DNA from: Foetidibacter luteolus
GTDB taxonomy: Bacteria; Bacteroidota; Bacteroidia; Chitinophagales; Chitinophagaceae
NCBI RefSeq assembly: GCF_009650435.1
Contig: NZ_VVIP01000081.1
Coordinates: 1 to 64,000 of the forward strand
Direction: 5' to 3'
Length of the DNA: 64,000 nt
A model generated the notes under the pieces. That model was not told where the DNA came from. It searched no databases and worked only from the letters and a program-made list of their open reading frames with translations. Positions 32,948 through 42,933 of the stretch are shown one piece after another; the stretch's first letter is position 1; the number at the start of each line of letters is the position of its first letter. The translations under genes were made by a program, and so were the position numbers.

Positions 32948-34555
32948 ATGCCGTATACAGATACTATGTTCCCACCCGAAGAGCTGATACAGCTCGGTCT
33001 TTCAACCTTTGACATGATACATTACCAGTTAAGCCCTGGAGAACTTACCCGCCAAACCCTGCGACGCAAAGAAGGTGTTTTAAACAGTACAGGCGCCCTT
33101 TGCATTAATACCGGGGAGTTTACCGGCCGCAGCCCGCAGGACAAATTTATAGTGAAGGATGAGATAACTGCTGACGCTATAGACTGGAACAATTTTAACC
33201 AGCCCATTGAAGAAAAATATTTTCACCGCTTAAAGTCTGACCTGCTGGACTACCTGGACGCCAGGGAAGAAGTGTGGATAAGGGACGCCTATGCCTGCGA
33301 CCACCCGGATTACCGCCTTAATATACGGGTGGTAAATGAAAACCCCTGGAGCAACTTATTTGCTTATAATATGTTCCTGCGCCCAACGGAAGAGGAACTG
33401 GAAAACTTTAAACCCGAATGGCATATTATACAAGCGCCCGGTTTTAATGCGTGCCCCGCCACACACGGTACCCGCCAGCACAACTTTGCTGTTATTTCCT
33501 TTAAGCATAAAACTGTGCTTGTTGGAGGCACCGGTTATACCGGCGAAATGAAAAAGGGTGTTTTTACCATCCTTAATTTTTTAATGCCCCATAATGATAA
33601 TGTGCTTAGTATGCATTGCAGTGCCAATATGGGTAAAGATGGCGATGTAGCCATATTCTTCGGGCTAAGCGGTACTGGTAAAACTACTCTCAGCGCTGAT
33701 CCTGGACGTTACCTTATTGGCGATGACGAACATGGCTGGAACGATGAAGGGGTTTTTAATTTTGAAGGCGGCTGCTATGCAAAGTGCATTGACTTGAGCG
33801 GGGACAGGGAACCAGATATTTTTAACGCCGTACGCCCCGGCGCACTGGTAGAAAACGTGGGTTTTTATAACAACAGCCCCGAGATTGATTTTAGCAGCAG
33901 GATAATAACCGAAAATACACGTGTTAGCTACCCGCTGCATTTTATACCTAACAGCATTGAGCCCGCCAGCGGCGGCATGCCCCAGAACATTTTTTACCTT
34001 ACCTGCGATGCGTATGGCGTGTTGCCGCCTATAAGCAGGTTAACACCCGGCCAGGCCATGTACCACTTTATCAGCGGTTATACCGCAAGGGTTGCCGGTA
34101 CCGAGGCTGGGGTAAAAGAGCCTAAAGCAACCTTCAGCGCCTGCTTTGGTGCGCCTTTTATGCCTTTGCACCCAGGTAAATATGCACAAATGCTGGGCGA
34201 TAAGATGCGGCAGCATGCCGTAAATGTATGGCTAATCAACACCGGCTGGACGGGCGGCGTCTACGGAACCGGTAGCAGGATTAAGTTGTGCTATACCCGT
34301 GCCATGATTTCTGCGGCACTGAAAGGCCAGCTTGAAGATAAAAATTTCATTAAACACCCCGTTTTTGGGTTTGAAATGCCCGCCCAATGTCCTGGCGTTC
34401 CGGCAGAATTGTTAAACCCGGCCAATACCTGGCCCAGCCGGCAAGCCTATGATAACCAGGCCAATATGCTGGCAAAGATGTTCATCAGCAATTTTGAGAA
34501 ATATGCCCGTGGCGTTTCTAATGAAATTTTTATTTCGCAACCGGTAGTCGTTTAA
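32948..34555 (+). CDS. pckA: Phosphoenolpyruvate carboxykinase (ATP)
   Basis: 535 residues from the ATG at 32948; the frame opens 33 codons earlier across the promoter and is not used. It converts oxaloacetate and ATP to phosphoenolpyruvate, CO2 and ADP, the entry to gluconeogenesis. Motifs: substrate loop FTGRSPQDKFIV, P-loop GLSGTGKTTLS (~238-248), the kinase-2 region with GDDEHGWNDEGVFNFEGGCY and the TRVSYPL segment. Full length. Monocistronic with its own terminator. Confidence 0.97.
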   Translation: MPYTDTMFPPEELIQLGLSTFDMIHYQLSPGELTRQTLRRKEGVLNSTGALCINTGEFTGRSPQDKFIVKDEITADAIDWNNFNQPIEEKYFHRLKSDLLDYLDAREEVWIRDAYACDHPDYRLNIRVVNENPWSNLFAYNMFLRPTEEELENFKPEWHIIQAPGFNACPATHGTRQHNFAVISFKHKTVLVGGTGYTGEMKKGVFTILNFLMPHNDNVLSMHCSANMGKDGDVAIFFGLSGTGKTTLSADPGRYLIGDDEHGWNDEGVFNFEGGCYAKCIDLSGDREPDIFNAVRPGALVENVGFYNNSPEIDFSSRIITENTRVSYPLHFIPNSIEPASGGMPQNIFYLTCDAYGVLPPISRLTPGQAMYHFISGYTARVAGTEAGVKEPKATFSACFGAPFMPLHPGKYAQMLGDKMRQHAVNVWLINTGWTGGVYGTGSRIKLCYTRAMISAALKGQLEDKNFIKHPVFGFEMPAQCPGVPAELLNPANTWPSRQAYDNQANMLAKMFISNFEKYARGVSNEIFISQPVVV

Positions 34556-34645
34556 TTTATTTATATACATTTAACAACTTTTTCATCCTCTGGTAACATT
34601 GGATTTAAATAACGGTCCTCTTCGATTGCTATGTCAAAAAACAGG

Positions 34646-34670
34646 CCCCGCTGCATAAGCGGGGTTTTTA
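34646..34670 (+). terminator. Rho-independent terminator of pckA
   Basis: CCCCGCT-GCATA-AGCGGGG (34646-34664) followed by a T-run, 90 bases past the stop. Confidence 0.88.
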
Positions 34671-34765
34671 GTTTTGAGAGAGGTAAGAACGGGGCTTTCT
34701 ACAAAGCTCAAAAATCACTTGCGGAGATTCTTGATTGAAAAAATAAATCCCGAAAACCAAACCGA

Positions 34766-35113
34766 ATGGAGCTAAAACTAATCGTTATTCGTACAGGCAA
34801 CCCCTCCGCTGTGGCCTCGTTTTACAGCCTGCTTGGGTTTGTGTTTTCTTATCACAAACATGGAAATTCACCGTATCATTATTCGGCTATTGTAGATAAT
34901 ACTGTTTTTGAAGTGTATCCTTTGCAGAAAAACCAGGATGGTGCGGATGGCAGCCTAAGGCTTGGCTTTGGTATTGATAATTTTGACACAGTCATAAAAA
35001 CTTTGCAAAGCAACCAGGTTGTATTTGCATCAGAACCTTGTGAAACGGATTTTGGTTATATGGCTGTAATAAGCGACCCCGACGGCAGGAAAATAGAGCT
35101 CTACAAAAAGTAA
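34766..35113 (+). CDS. VOC-family (glyoxalase/bleomycin-resistance) protein
   Basis: 115 residues, the single-domain size of the family. Paired beta-alpha-beta-beta-beta modules are visible: ELKLIVIRTGNPSAVASFYS with LLGFVF first, and LGFGIDNFDTVIKTL then FGYMAVISDPDGRKIELYK second. Potential metal ligands include the Glu of VFEVYP and the Glu of KIELY. No substrate can be inferred. The gene sits between the pckA terminator and pbpC. Confidence 0.88.
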   Translation: MELKLIVIRTGNPSAVASFYSLLGFVFSYHKHGNSPYHYSAIVDNTVFEVYPLQKNQDGADGSLRLGFGIDNFDTVIKTLQSNQVVFASEPCETDFGYMAVISDPDGRKIELYKK

Positions 35114-35212
35114 TGCAGGAAAGCTGTTTTTACAGCAAGAGTGATTTTAACGTTGCCGTAGTAAATTTCAACTGTATTTTTAAACGTGCTTGTTTATCCT
35201 AACCACCCAAAG

Positions 35213-37681
35213 ATGCACACGCATTCCGTTTTGAAAAAAGCAGCTTCTAATATCGCCCGCTACTTCACCCATCTGTCCCTTAAATCAAAAATAAAATGGG
35301 GCTTGTTTATTGTTTTGCTGATAATTTTCTGGTTATCCCTCCCTCGCCATTTGTTTGAAACGCCCACCAGTTTTGTTATTACCGATAAAGATGGCAACCT
35401 GTTAAACGCCTCTATTGCAAGGGATGGCCAATGGCGTTTTCCTTACAACAGGCAGGTGCCTGACAAGTTTGCCAAATGCATTACCACTTTTGAAGACAAG
35501 CGTTTTTTTTATCACCCCGGTGTTGACCCGATGGCCATGGGCAGGGCTGTATGGCAAAATATACGTAATAAAACGGTTGTAAGCGGCGGCAGTACGTTAA
35601 CCATGCAGGTTATAAGGATGAGCCGGGGCAGCAAAAGCCGCAACATCTGGAATAAAATGATTGAGGCTGTGTTGGCTGTGAGACTGGAATGCAGTTACAG
35701 GAAAAAATCCATACTGGCGCTTTATGCATCCAATGCGCCATTTGGCAGCAACGTGGTGGGGCTGGATGCAGCGGCCTGGCGCTATTACGGCCGTGGCCCG
35801 CAACAGTTAAGCTGGGGCGAAATGGCTGCCCTGGCAGTATTGCCCAATGCGCCTTCGCTGGTGCACCCCGGTAAAAACACTGCCGAACTTTTGCGTAAGC
35901 GAAATGAGCTTCTGGATAAACTACAGGCCAATAAAACCATTGATGCCTCTGTTTGCGAGCTGGCTAAACTGGAACCCCTGCCCGGCGCCCCTAAACCTTT
36001 GCCGCAGTTAGCGCCGCATTTGCTGGAAAGGTTTAAAAAAGATTACAGCAGTTTTAAAAAAGATGATGAAGACCTGGCAAGCACAGGCATAACCACAACC
36101 ATTGATATTGGCATACAGCGGCAGGTAAACGACATTATACTGCAGCACCACCGCCAGTTAAAGGCCAACCAGGTAAACAATGCCGCGGCTATGGTACTGG
36201 ATATAGAGACTGGTAATGTGCTGGCTTATGTGGGTAATGTGTACCAGCCCGGAGATTCATCCATAGAAAGCCATGTAGATGTACTGGCCAGCAAACGCAG
36301 TCCGGGCAGCACCTTAAAGCCTTTACTGTATGCGGCGCTGCTAACAGAAGGTAAGTTTTTGCCCAATCAGTTGGTGCCAGACATACCAACGCAGATTAAC
36401 GGCTACATGCCGGAGAATTTTGACCTGGGTTACGATGGCGCCGTGCCCGCCAACCGGGCGCTGGCCAGGAGCCTAAACATACCTGCCGTAAAAATGTTAC
36501 AGCAGTACAAATACCAGCGTTTTTATGAAGTACTAAAGCAATGTGGCTTAAGCACGTTAAGCAAACCTGCTCATTACTACGGTATGAGCCTGATACTCGG
36601 CGGCTGCGAAATATCTCCTTTTGAGCTGGCCGGTGTGTACAGCAGCATGGCCAGGATGTACCTGCATGAAAAGCAGAATAAAGGATTATGGAACAGCGCA
36701 GACTGGCACATGCCGCAATACATTAATAAAAAACAACAGGCTGAAGATGGCATAGTACGGCAAACGGAAATCAGTAACCGGCGGCCGGCAAACGCACTGT
36801 TTGATTACCCCTCTCTTTACCACACTTTTATGGCGATGAATGAGGTTATGCGGCCGGGCGAAGAAGGGCTCTGGGGTTTGTTCTCCTCCGCACAACGCAT
36901 TGCCTGGAAAACGGGTACCAGTTTTGGCTTCAGGGATGGGTGGGCCATAGGCTTTACCAGCAAATACTGCGTGGTGGTGTGGGTTGGCAATACCAGTGGC
37001 GAAGGCCGGCCCGGCTTAACAGGCATCAATACCGCGGCGCCGGTAATGTTCGAAATATTCCGGCTGTTACCTTCGGCCAAATGGTTTAACGAGCCTGCCA
37101 CAGGTTTTGCGGCGGTACAGGTATGCAGGCAGTCAGGCTATAAAGCTGGTGCCGATTGCCCCGTCGCCTACACCATGATAGTGTCAGAGAATGCAAAAAA
37201 TGCCCCTCTATGTCCTTACCACAGGGTTGTACACCTCGATAGATCGGGTGCTTATCGCGTAACGGAAAACTGCGAATCGCCGGCAGCCATGATTCACCAG
37301 CCGTGGTTTGTGCTGCCACCAACTATTGAATACTATTACAAACAAAAGCATGCGGAATACAAAACCTTACCCCCTTTTATGCCTGGCTGTGCCAACGAAA
37401 CCATGAAACCTTTAGACATTGTTTATCCCGGAGAAGGGGCCAGGTTGTATGTGCCGGTAGATCTTTCCGGCGAAAAAGGCAAAACAGTTTTTACTGCCAC
37501 CCATCGTAACAGCAAAGGCAAACTTTTTTGGCACCTTGATGATGAATTCATTGGTGAAACCGTACAATTTCATCAAATAGCTGTAAACCCTGTTCCCGGC
37601 AAACATGTGTTAACCATTGTGGATGAAAGTGGTGAATCTGTTATAAGAAGTTTCGAGATTATGGAGAAGCAACATCCATAA
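35213..37681 (+). CDS. pbpC: Penicillin-binding protein 1C
   Basis: 822 residues from the ATG at 35213 (a GTG at 35186 is also in frame). One membrane helix (~28-46) is followed by the GT51 transglycosylase domain with FEDKRFFYHPGVDP and SGGSTLTMQV, and by a transpeptidase domain with SxxK as STLK (~363-366), SLN in RSLNIPAV and KTG in WKTGTSFGF (~565). The last ~90 residues are the BiPBP_C domain. It builds and cross-links peptidoglycan strands in the periplasm. The class 1C partner, an alpha-2-macroglobulin-like gene often found next to it, is absent here. Full length. Confidence 0.95.
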   Translation: MHTHSVLKKAASNIARYFTHLSLKSKIKWGLFIVLLIIFWLSLPRHLFETPTSFVITDKDGNLLNASIARDGQWRFPYNRQVPDKFAKCITTFEDKRFFYHPGVDPMAMGRAVWQNIRNKTVVSGGSTLTMQVIRMSRGSKSRNIWNKMIEAVLAVRLECSYRKKSILALYASNAPFGSNVVGLDAAAWRYYGRGPQQLSWGEMAALAVLPNAPSLVHPGKNTAELLRKRNELLDKLQANKTIDASVCELAKLEPLPGAPKPLPQLAPHLLERFKKDYSSFKKDDEDLASTGITTTIDIGIQRQVNDIILQHHRQLKANQVNNAAAMVLDIETGNVLAYVGNVYQPGDSSIESHVDVLASKRSPGSTLKPLLYAALLTEGKFLPNQLVPDIPTQINGYMPENFDLGYDGAVPANRALARSLNIPAVKMLQQYKYQRFYEVLKQCGLSTLSKPAHYYGMSLILGGCEISPFELAGVYSSMARMYLHEKQNKGLWNSADWHMPQYINKKQQAEDGIVRQTEISNRRPANALFDYPSLYHTFMAMNEVMRPGEEGLWGLFSSAQRIAWKTGTSFGFRDGWAIGFTSKYCVVVWVGNTSGEGRPGLTGINTAAPVMFEIFRLLPSAKWFNEPATGFAAVQVCRQSGYKAGADCPVAYTMIVSENAKNAPLCPYHRVVHLDRSGAYRVTENCESPAAMIHQPWFVLPPTIEYYYKQKHAEYKTLPPFMPGCANETMKPLDIVYPGEGARLYVPVDLSGEKGKTVFTATHRNSKGKLFWHLDDEFIGETVQFHQIAVNPVPGKHVLTIVDESGESVIRSFEIMEKQHP

Positions 37682-37773
37682 ACCGGGCAAGCGGGTAGTG
37701 GTAAATGGCGGGTAGGAGAGAACTTACCAGGTACTTTCGGACAATTCTTGGTTCTGCATCATACTCTGTACAC

Positions 37774-37829
37774 CCTACATTTAACATCTTACATAGAAAA
37801 GGTACTTCGTACTTCAAACTTCGTACTTG
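37774..37829. repeat. Heptamer array H8
   Basis: CCTACAT, TTAACAT, CTTACAT, AGAAAAG, GTACTTC, GTACTTC, AAACTTC, GTACTTG in exact phase. It ends five bases before R2. Confidence 0.85.
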
Positions 37830-37834
37830 GCTTT

Positions 37835-37942
37835 TGGGGGTGCCCCCAAGCTGGGCAAGGGGTCGGGCTTTCCGCTATTACTCCGGCACAAGGCACTGCT
37901 GCGATGGCCTCACCGGGGTAACCGCTGCAATCCCTCACCCGG
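37835..37942 (+). repeat. Interspersed repeat R2, short form
   Basis: GGGGGTGCCCCCAAGCTGGG through CAATCCCTCACCCGG, close to 44197-44315 in sequence and length. Confidence 0.88.
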
Positions 37943-37969
37943 TAGAGACGCAATGCATCGCGTCTCTAC
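37942..37969. repeat. Perfect hairpin GTAGAGACGC/GCGTCTCTAC
   Basis: GTAGAGACGC (37942-37951) pairs with GCGTCTCTAC (37960-37969) around AATGCATC. It joins R2 to R1 copy g without spacer. Confidence 0.8.
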
Positions 37970-38040
37970 AATGAACCGAACGATGAACGGATTGCGACGC
38001 AACGATGCTGCTATAAAAAGATGTAGCTGGTATCCAAATT
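37970..38040 (+). repeat. Interspersed repeat R1, copy g
   Basis: AATGAACCGAACGATGAACG then core TGCGACGCAAC (37993-38003) and GATGCTGCTATAAAA, the same order as 59814-59902. Confidence 0.82.
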
Positions 38041-38072
38041 TTTTTTTGAACAAAAATAAATGCACAGGGATA

Positions 38073-38105
38073 CAAAAACAGGCCCCGCTTTTGCAGCGGG
38101 GCCTG
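38073..38105 (-). terminator. Rho-independent terminator of fecR-susC-susD
   Basis: CAGGCCCCGCT (38079-38089) and AGCGGGGCCTG (38095-38105) form a perfect 11-bp stem; on the minus strand it is followed by TTTTTG. It lies 22 bases past the susD stop. Confidence 0.9.
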
Positions 38106-38126
38106 TTGTAAAGTGTTGTATAAAAA

Positions 38127-39722
38127 TTACCAACCCGGTGTTTGCCTGTAAACATTATTGCTGGCCGAAATAACGTCTGGGCTGATGGGCCAGGCCATGT
38201 GTTTAGCGGCATCGAAACTGCGTGCCGGCCAAACGGTTTGAAGTGTGTAACCGGATGAAGGATCGGTTTTGTTGTCGTGAATGCGGCCATGCAGCGGCGC
38301 ATTAATTTTAGCGTAATCGCCCCATCTTTTCAGGTCTGCAAAACGGTCTGTCCATTCGCAGGCCAGCTCGCAGCGGCGTTCATGTTTAAGGTCGTTTAGT
38401 GTAGGGCTTGCAATAGCTTTAAGGCCAACCCTCGCCCTTACTTCGTTTAACGGTGCAGCGGCTTCGCCGTTTTTGCCCTGCTGTATCAACGCTTCTGCTT
38501 TAAAAAGCAGGATTTCCGCATAACGCATCAGGGGCAGGTTAAGCATGGTGGTGGGGTAATCGCCATTCTGGTTAATCATTTGGTTGGAGCCAGCCTCGGA
38601 GTTGCTGCCGTAAGTGTAAGGCTCCATGTATTTGTTAATCTGGAAACCGGAAAGGCTGTTGGTGGAGTAGTAGCTTCTTTCTACTCCAAAGAACGTAAAC
38701 TTATCTCCAAATTTCAGGATGGTGGCTTCGCGGCGGGGGTCATTGGCTTCATACTCTTCATACAGCTCTTCTGTTGGCTGAAAGTAGCCCCAGCCGTTGT
38801 AGATGCCCCAGCCTTTATTTTCTAAAACAACGCCCATAAATTCAGAACCGCCCTGTGTGCCGGAAGTAACAGACCAGATGTATTCTGAACTCCAGTTATT
38901 GTCTATTTTGAAAACAGCTTTATAATTTTCCGCTGGGGTAGCCTGGCCTGTTATTAGAGCCCTGCCACATTCATTTTTTATTTTGTCGCATATCTCAGGA
39001 ATGAGCGCCCATTTGCTGTTGTCAAATTGAGCCCAGTAAGCATAGGTTTTAACCAGGTATCCTAATGCCGCTGCCTTATGGGCACGGCCCTGGTCTGCAG
39101 CGCCATAGGTGCTGAATAAAGGAAGCAGGTCTGCGGCTTTCTGGAAATCGCCGGCAATGATGGCGTAGTTGTCAGTAACAGATGCCAGTTGAGGAGGGAT
39201 GCGGTAGCCAAACTCTGCATTTTCTACACCATCATAAGGTACGCCCAGGTCTTTGTGGCCCCACAGGTAAGCTATCCAAAAATGGGCAAAACCTCTTACA
39301 AAATACGCCTCGCCCAGTGAGCGGTTCTTTAGTTCGTCTGTTATGTTGGTGGCGGTTGCAAGGCCGGCTATTGCCTGGTTGGCCTTATTAACCATAAAAT
39401 AGAGGTCAGTCCAGCCACCGGTCATGTAACCTTCGCGGCCGGTGCAGATAAAATTTTTAATGTTTTCAGCATCGGCTTTAGACCTGCCCACAATCAGGTC
39501 GTCGCTGGCGTTTTGCATCCAGAAAAGGTTCCTGCCCCATGTTGACTCGTACCGTAACGGTACATACAGTGCTGCAATGGATTTGGTTACCATGTCTGCC
39601 CCATTCCATTGGTAGGCAGCGGTAGGCGTTCCGTTTGGCTTGGTATCAACCCAGTCTTTTTTGCAGGAACTGAACCAAAGCCCGGCCAGCAATAATATAT
39701 AGAAAGATTTCACCTGTTTCAT
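38127..39722 (-). CDS. SusD/RagB-family lipoprotein
   Basis: 531 residues with lipobox FSSC (Cys at residue 20) and the family's helical core: PLRYAEILLFKAEALIQQG, then LNEVRARVGL and ERRCELACEWTDRFADLKRWG. The C-terminus ends VISASNNVYRQTPGW, as is usual. Surface glycan- or peptide-binding partner of the SusC at 39741, which precedes it by 18 bp. Unlike the other SusD in the window it belongs to a FecR-linked set. Confidence 0.95.
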   Translation of the reverse strand: MKQVKSFYILLLAGLWFSSCKKDWVDTKPNGTPTAAYQWNGADMVTKSIAALYVPLRYESTWGRNLFWMQNASDDLIVGRSKADAENIKNFICTGREGYMTGGWTDLYFMVNKANQAIAGLATATNITDELKNRSLGEAYFVRGFAHFWIAYLWGHKDLGVPYDGVENAEFGYRIPPQLASVTDNYAIIAGDFQKAADLLPLFSTYGAADQGRAHKAAALGYLVKTYAYWAQFDNSKWALIPEICDKIKNECGRALITGQATPAENYKAVFKIDNNWSSEYIWSVTSGTQGGSEFMGVVLENKGWGIYNGWGYFQPTEELYEEYEANDPRREATILKFGDKFTFFGVERSYYSTNSLSGFQINKYMEPYTYGSNSEAGSNQMINQNGDYPTTMLNLPLMRYAEILLFKAEALIQQGKNGEAAAPLNEVRARVGLKAIASPTLNDLKHERRCELACEWTDRFADLKRWGDYAKINAPLHGRIHDNKTDPSSGYTLQTVWPARSFDAAKHMAWPISPDVISASNNVYRQTPGW

Positions 39723-39740
39723 CAGAGAATATTTTAAGAA

Positions 39741-42700
39741 TTATAAAGTAAGTTTTACACCGGCGGCAAACACCCTTGAAATGGGGAACTGTCCGCCATC
39801 AAAACCAATCCCGCCAACTTCGGGGTCCATACCCGAATATTTTGTAATGGTGATAAGGTTATCGCCACTTATGTAAACACGCAGTGTTTTGTTATTAAGA
39901 AAAGTGGGGAAATTGTAACCGATAACCAGGCTTTTAAGGCGCAGGTAGCTTCCGCTTTCAAGGTACCAGTCGGAAGGTGTTTGAAAGTTTTTATTGGCAT
40001 CGCTTGCAGAAATGATGGGAATATCAGAGCCGGTGTTGGTGGGAGACCAGGCATCCAGTATTTTATCCCACCTGTTGTAGCCCTGCTCAGACGCATTGAG
40101 GGTAGACTCTTTAAATGCATGAAACAGTTTAACGCCTGAAACGCCCTGCCAGAACATGCTGAGGTCAAAACGTTTCCAGCTTACATTGGCGGTAAAACCG
40201 TAAGTAAGTTTTGGAAAGGAGTTGCCCATATACACCCTGTCGTTGTCATCAATCTTGCCATCATTGTTCTCATCAACAAATTTCAGGTCTCCGGCTTTGG
40301 CATTTGGCTGAATTCTGGCGCCATCTTTTCCTACATAGTTCTGGGCATCCGCATCGCTTTGAAAAATGCCTGCTGTTTTTATAAGCCAGTAAGAAAGATA
40401 GGGCTGCCCAACAGTAGACCGGTATGGAGAAAGTGTGCCCCTCCATGTGCTGCCATCGGGCCAGTAAGAAGCTGGGTTTTCATCTATGTAGGCTACCCGG
40501 TTTTTAAGGGTAGCAAAGTTGCCGCTTAACTGGTAGTTAACGTTGCCGGTTTTATCCTGCCAGGTGGCAGAAAACTCAAAGCCTGTATTTTTTATTTTGC
40601 CCTGGTTTATCAGCGGCGCACCAAAGCCGTATGTGTTGGGCCAGTTGGCGGTTTGTGTGGTGATCAGGTTATAGGTAAGCTTATCAAAATAATCAAAAGT
40701 AAAAGACAATTTATCTTTGATCAGGCTCACGTCCAAACCGATATCTTTTTGCTCGGCAGTTTCCCATGTAAGTTTGGGATTGTTGAAACTGCCAACATAT
40801 ACAGCCGGGGTTTGGGGAGCGCCGTAACCAACCTGGTAAGTATTATCAGAATTAAGCAGCGGGTAACCATAGTTTACCGGTATGGAGCTAAGGTTGCCGA
40901 TGCGGCCCCAGCTTGCCCTTATCTTAAGCAGGTCAACCGACTGCATGTTAAAAAATGGTTCCGAGCTTATTTTCCAGGCTGCGGTAACACCAGGCACGCC
41001 GATGGTACGGTGACCAGCGGCCAGCCTGCCGGCATTATCATAACGGTAGCTGCCGGTTACAAAATATCGGTCTGCCCAGCTATAGGTAATCCTGCCTACA
41101 TAAGATAAGTTCTTGTCCTTCCAGTCCCAATCGGTGGGGCGTATATCGGTAAAGTTGCCGGCATTAACAAAGAACTGTGCCCAGGTAGCTTCATTGTCAA
41201 AGGTTTTTGCGGAGGCGCTAAAGCCTTTTCCAGAGTTTTCCTGCGCTGTTGTAGATACCATGGCGCCTATGCTGTGCCTGGCTATGTTAAGGCTGTAGTT
41301 AAGTGTGTTCTCCCAAATCCAGTTGTATGTTTTATTGGTTGAATAAGACAGTATATTCTGGTCGTTGGGCTTGCCGGGCTCTGTTCTTCTCGGCTGAAAA
41401 TTTTTGTACAGGGACTGGCCTTGCCTGTAAGAAAACCTGGTAAGAAACGAAAGCCCCTTAACCATATTGGTGATCCGTAATTCTGATACGGATTGTATGT
41501 CCTGGGATTTGTTGTACGGCTGGTTGCGCAGTAAGGTAGCTACGGGGTTTACTACATCGCCATGAATACCCAGATAGTCCGAGGTTCTTGGCCCAACCCC
41601 GCCAAAACTGCCATCTTCATAATACACAGTTGCAGAGCGTGGCATGTATATAGAAGACAGGATAGTGCCGGTGTAACCGCTTTCTGTTTCTGTACCGCGG
41701 TTATCATTGTTGTTAAAGAAGAGTTCCTGCCTGAATCTTATATTGGGGTTAAACTGGTAGGCCGCATTAAAACGCAGCGACATATTCTTGGCATACGTGT
41801 TTAACAGCGTGCCCTGGTTTTCTTCGTACCTGCCCTGGAAAAGGGTGGAGAATTTATCCGTTCCGGCGTTTAGTGTAATGTTATGCCGTTGTATAAGACC
41901 AGTTCTGAAAATGGAGTTCACCCAGTCTGTACGGGTTACCTGGGCATAAGGGTTTTTGGCGGCGTCCCATCCATCCAGCGGCGATAAACCGGCATTGGCA
42001 AAAGCCAGGTTAGATACTTTGGCTTCATCCGCAGCAGTTAAAGATTGTGGCAGCCTCCAGGCAGTTTTTGCGCCGGCAAAAGCGGCATACTCAATACTCG
42101 GCTGCCCTTTGCCAGCCTGGCGTGTTGTAATAAGTACTACGCCCGCCGCACCGGAAAATGCGCCGTAGATGGCAGCAGAAGCGGCATCTTTCAATATTGT
42201 TACAGATTCTACGTCAGCCGGGTTATAGGGGGCGCCGGGCACGCCGTCCACTACAAATAAGGGAGCATCGCCATTGCGGGATCCTGTGCCGCGTATAAAC
42301 AGGGTGGGGGACTGGTTTGGGTGCCCGCCATTGCTTACCACCGTAACACCGGGAACTTTACCTTGTATCATGCTTACGGCATCCGTTACAGGGCGCTCTT
42401 TTATCTGCGCCATGTCAGGCACGGTAGATACCGCTGCCGATAAATCTTTTTTCTTCATGGAACCATACCCAATCACCACTACTTTTTCAAGCATGGCATT
42501 GGCCGGCTTTAACGTAACACTTATTGAAATCCGGCCGTTTTCCTTTAGCTCATAGCCGCCCGAAGTGTCTGTAGCGTAGCCAACGTAACTGAAGATAAAG
42601 CGGTAGCCCGGACCTGCGGCTAAATCGCTGAAACTGAAAATGCCTTTGTCGTTGGTAACAGTGTTTTTGGAGAATCCCGAAGCTGTATTTTGCAGGGTTA

Positions 42701-42830
42701 CACTTACCCCTTGCAAAATTTCACCGGTTTCATTTTTAACAATGCCCGTGGCCTTGTTGGTATTATTCTGTGCGCCTGCGTAACTGGCGGTAACAAACAA
42801 TACCAACAGGCAAAGTAATACTCTTTGCAT
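39741..42830 (-). CDS. SusC/RagA TonB-linked outer-membrane transporter
   Basis: 1,029 residues: signal peptide ending at AGAQ (~21), carboxypeptidase-regulatory-like domain (~27-110), TonB plug with PLFVVDGVPGAPYNPADVES and AGVVLITTRQ, and a barrel ending in VFAAGVKLTL. No STN domain is present between signal peptide and regulatory domain, although FecR lies just upstream; STN is the part that normally contacts FecR. It should import the ligand held by the SusD partner. Confidence 0.95.
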   Translation of the reverse strand: MQRVLLCLLVLFVTASYAGAQNNTNKATGIVKNETGEILQGVSVTLQNTASGFSKNTVTNDKGIFSFSDLAAGPGYRFIFSYVGYATDTSGGYELKENGRISISVTLKPANAMLEKVVVIGYGSMKKKDLSAAVSTVPDMAQIKERPVTDAVSMIQGKVPGVTVVSNGGHPNQSPTLFIRGTGSRNGDAPLFVVDGVPGAPYNPADVESVTILKDAASAAIYGAFSGAAGVVLITTRQAGKGQPSIEYAAFAGAKTAWRLPQSLTAADEAKVSNLAFANAGLSPLDGWDAAKNPYAQVTRTDWVNSIFRTGLIQRHNITLNAGTDKFSTLFQGRYEENQGTLLNTYAKNMSLRFNAAYQFNPNIRFRQELFFNNNDNRGTETESGYTGTILSSIYMPRSATVYYEDGSFGGVGPRTSDYLGIHGDVVNPVATLLRNQPYNKSQDIQSVSELRITNMVKGLSFLTRFSYRQGQSLYKNFQPRRTEPGKPNDQNILSYSTNKTYNWIWENTLNYSLNIARHSIGAMVSTTAQENSGKGFSASAKTFDNEATWAQFFVNAGNFTDIRPTDWDWKDKNLSYVGRITYSWADRYFVTGSYRYDNAGRLAAGHRTIGVPGVTAAWKISSEPFFNMQSVDLLKIRASWGRIGNLSSIPVNYGYPLLNSDNTYQVGYGAPQTPAVYVGSFNNPKLTWETAEQKDIGLDVSLIKDKLSFTFDYFDKLTYNLITTQTANWPNTYGFGAPLINQGKIKNTGFEFSATWQDKTGNVNYQLSGNFATLKNRVAYIDENPASYWPDGSTWRGTLSPYRSTVGQPYLSYWLIKTAGIFQSDADAQNYVGKDGARIQPNAKAGDLKFVDENNDGKIDDNDRVYMGNSFPKLTYGFTANVSWKRFDLSMFWQGVSGVKLFHAFKESTLNASEQGYNRWDKILDAWSPTNTGSDIPIISASDANKNFQTPSDWYLESGSYLRLKSLVIGYNFPTFLNNKTLRVYISGDNLITITKYSGMDPEVGGIGFDGGQFPISRVFAAGVKLTL

Positions 42831-42933
42831 AAGCTGTTTGTGTTAGTATAATTAAAAGATTCAGACAATTATTTAGCCCTTCAACAAATGTGTTTTTGTT
42901 GAACATGCTTTTTTACAACCTTGTAATCAGTGT

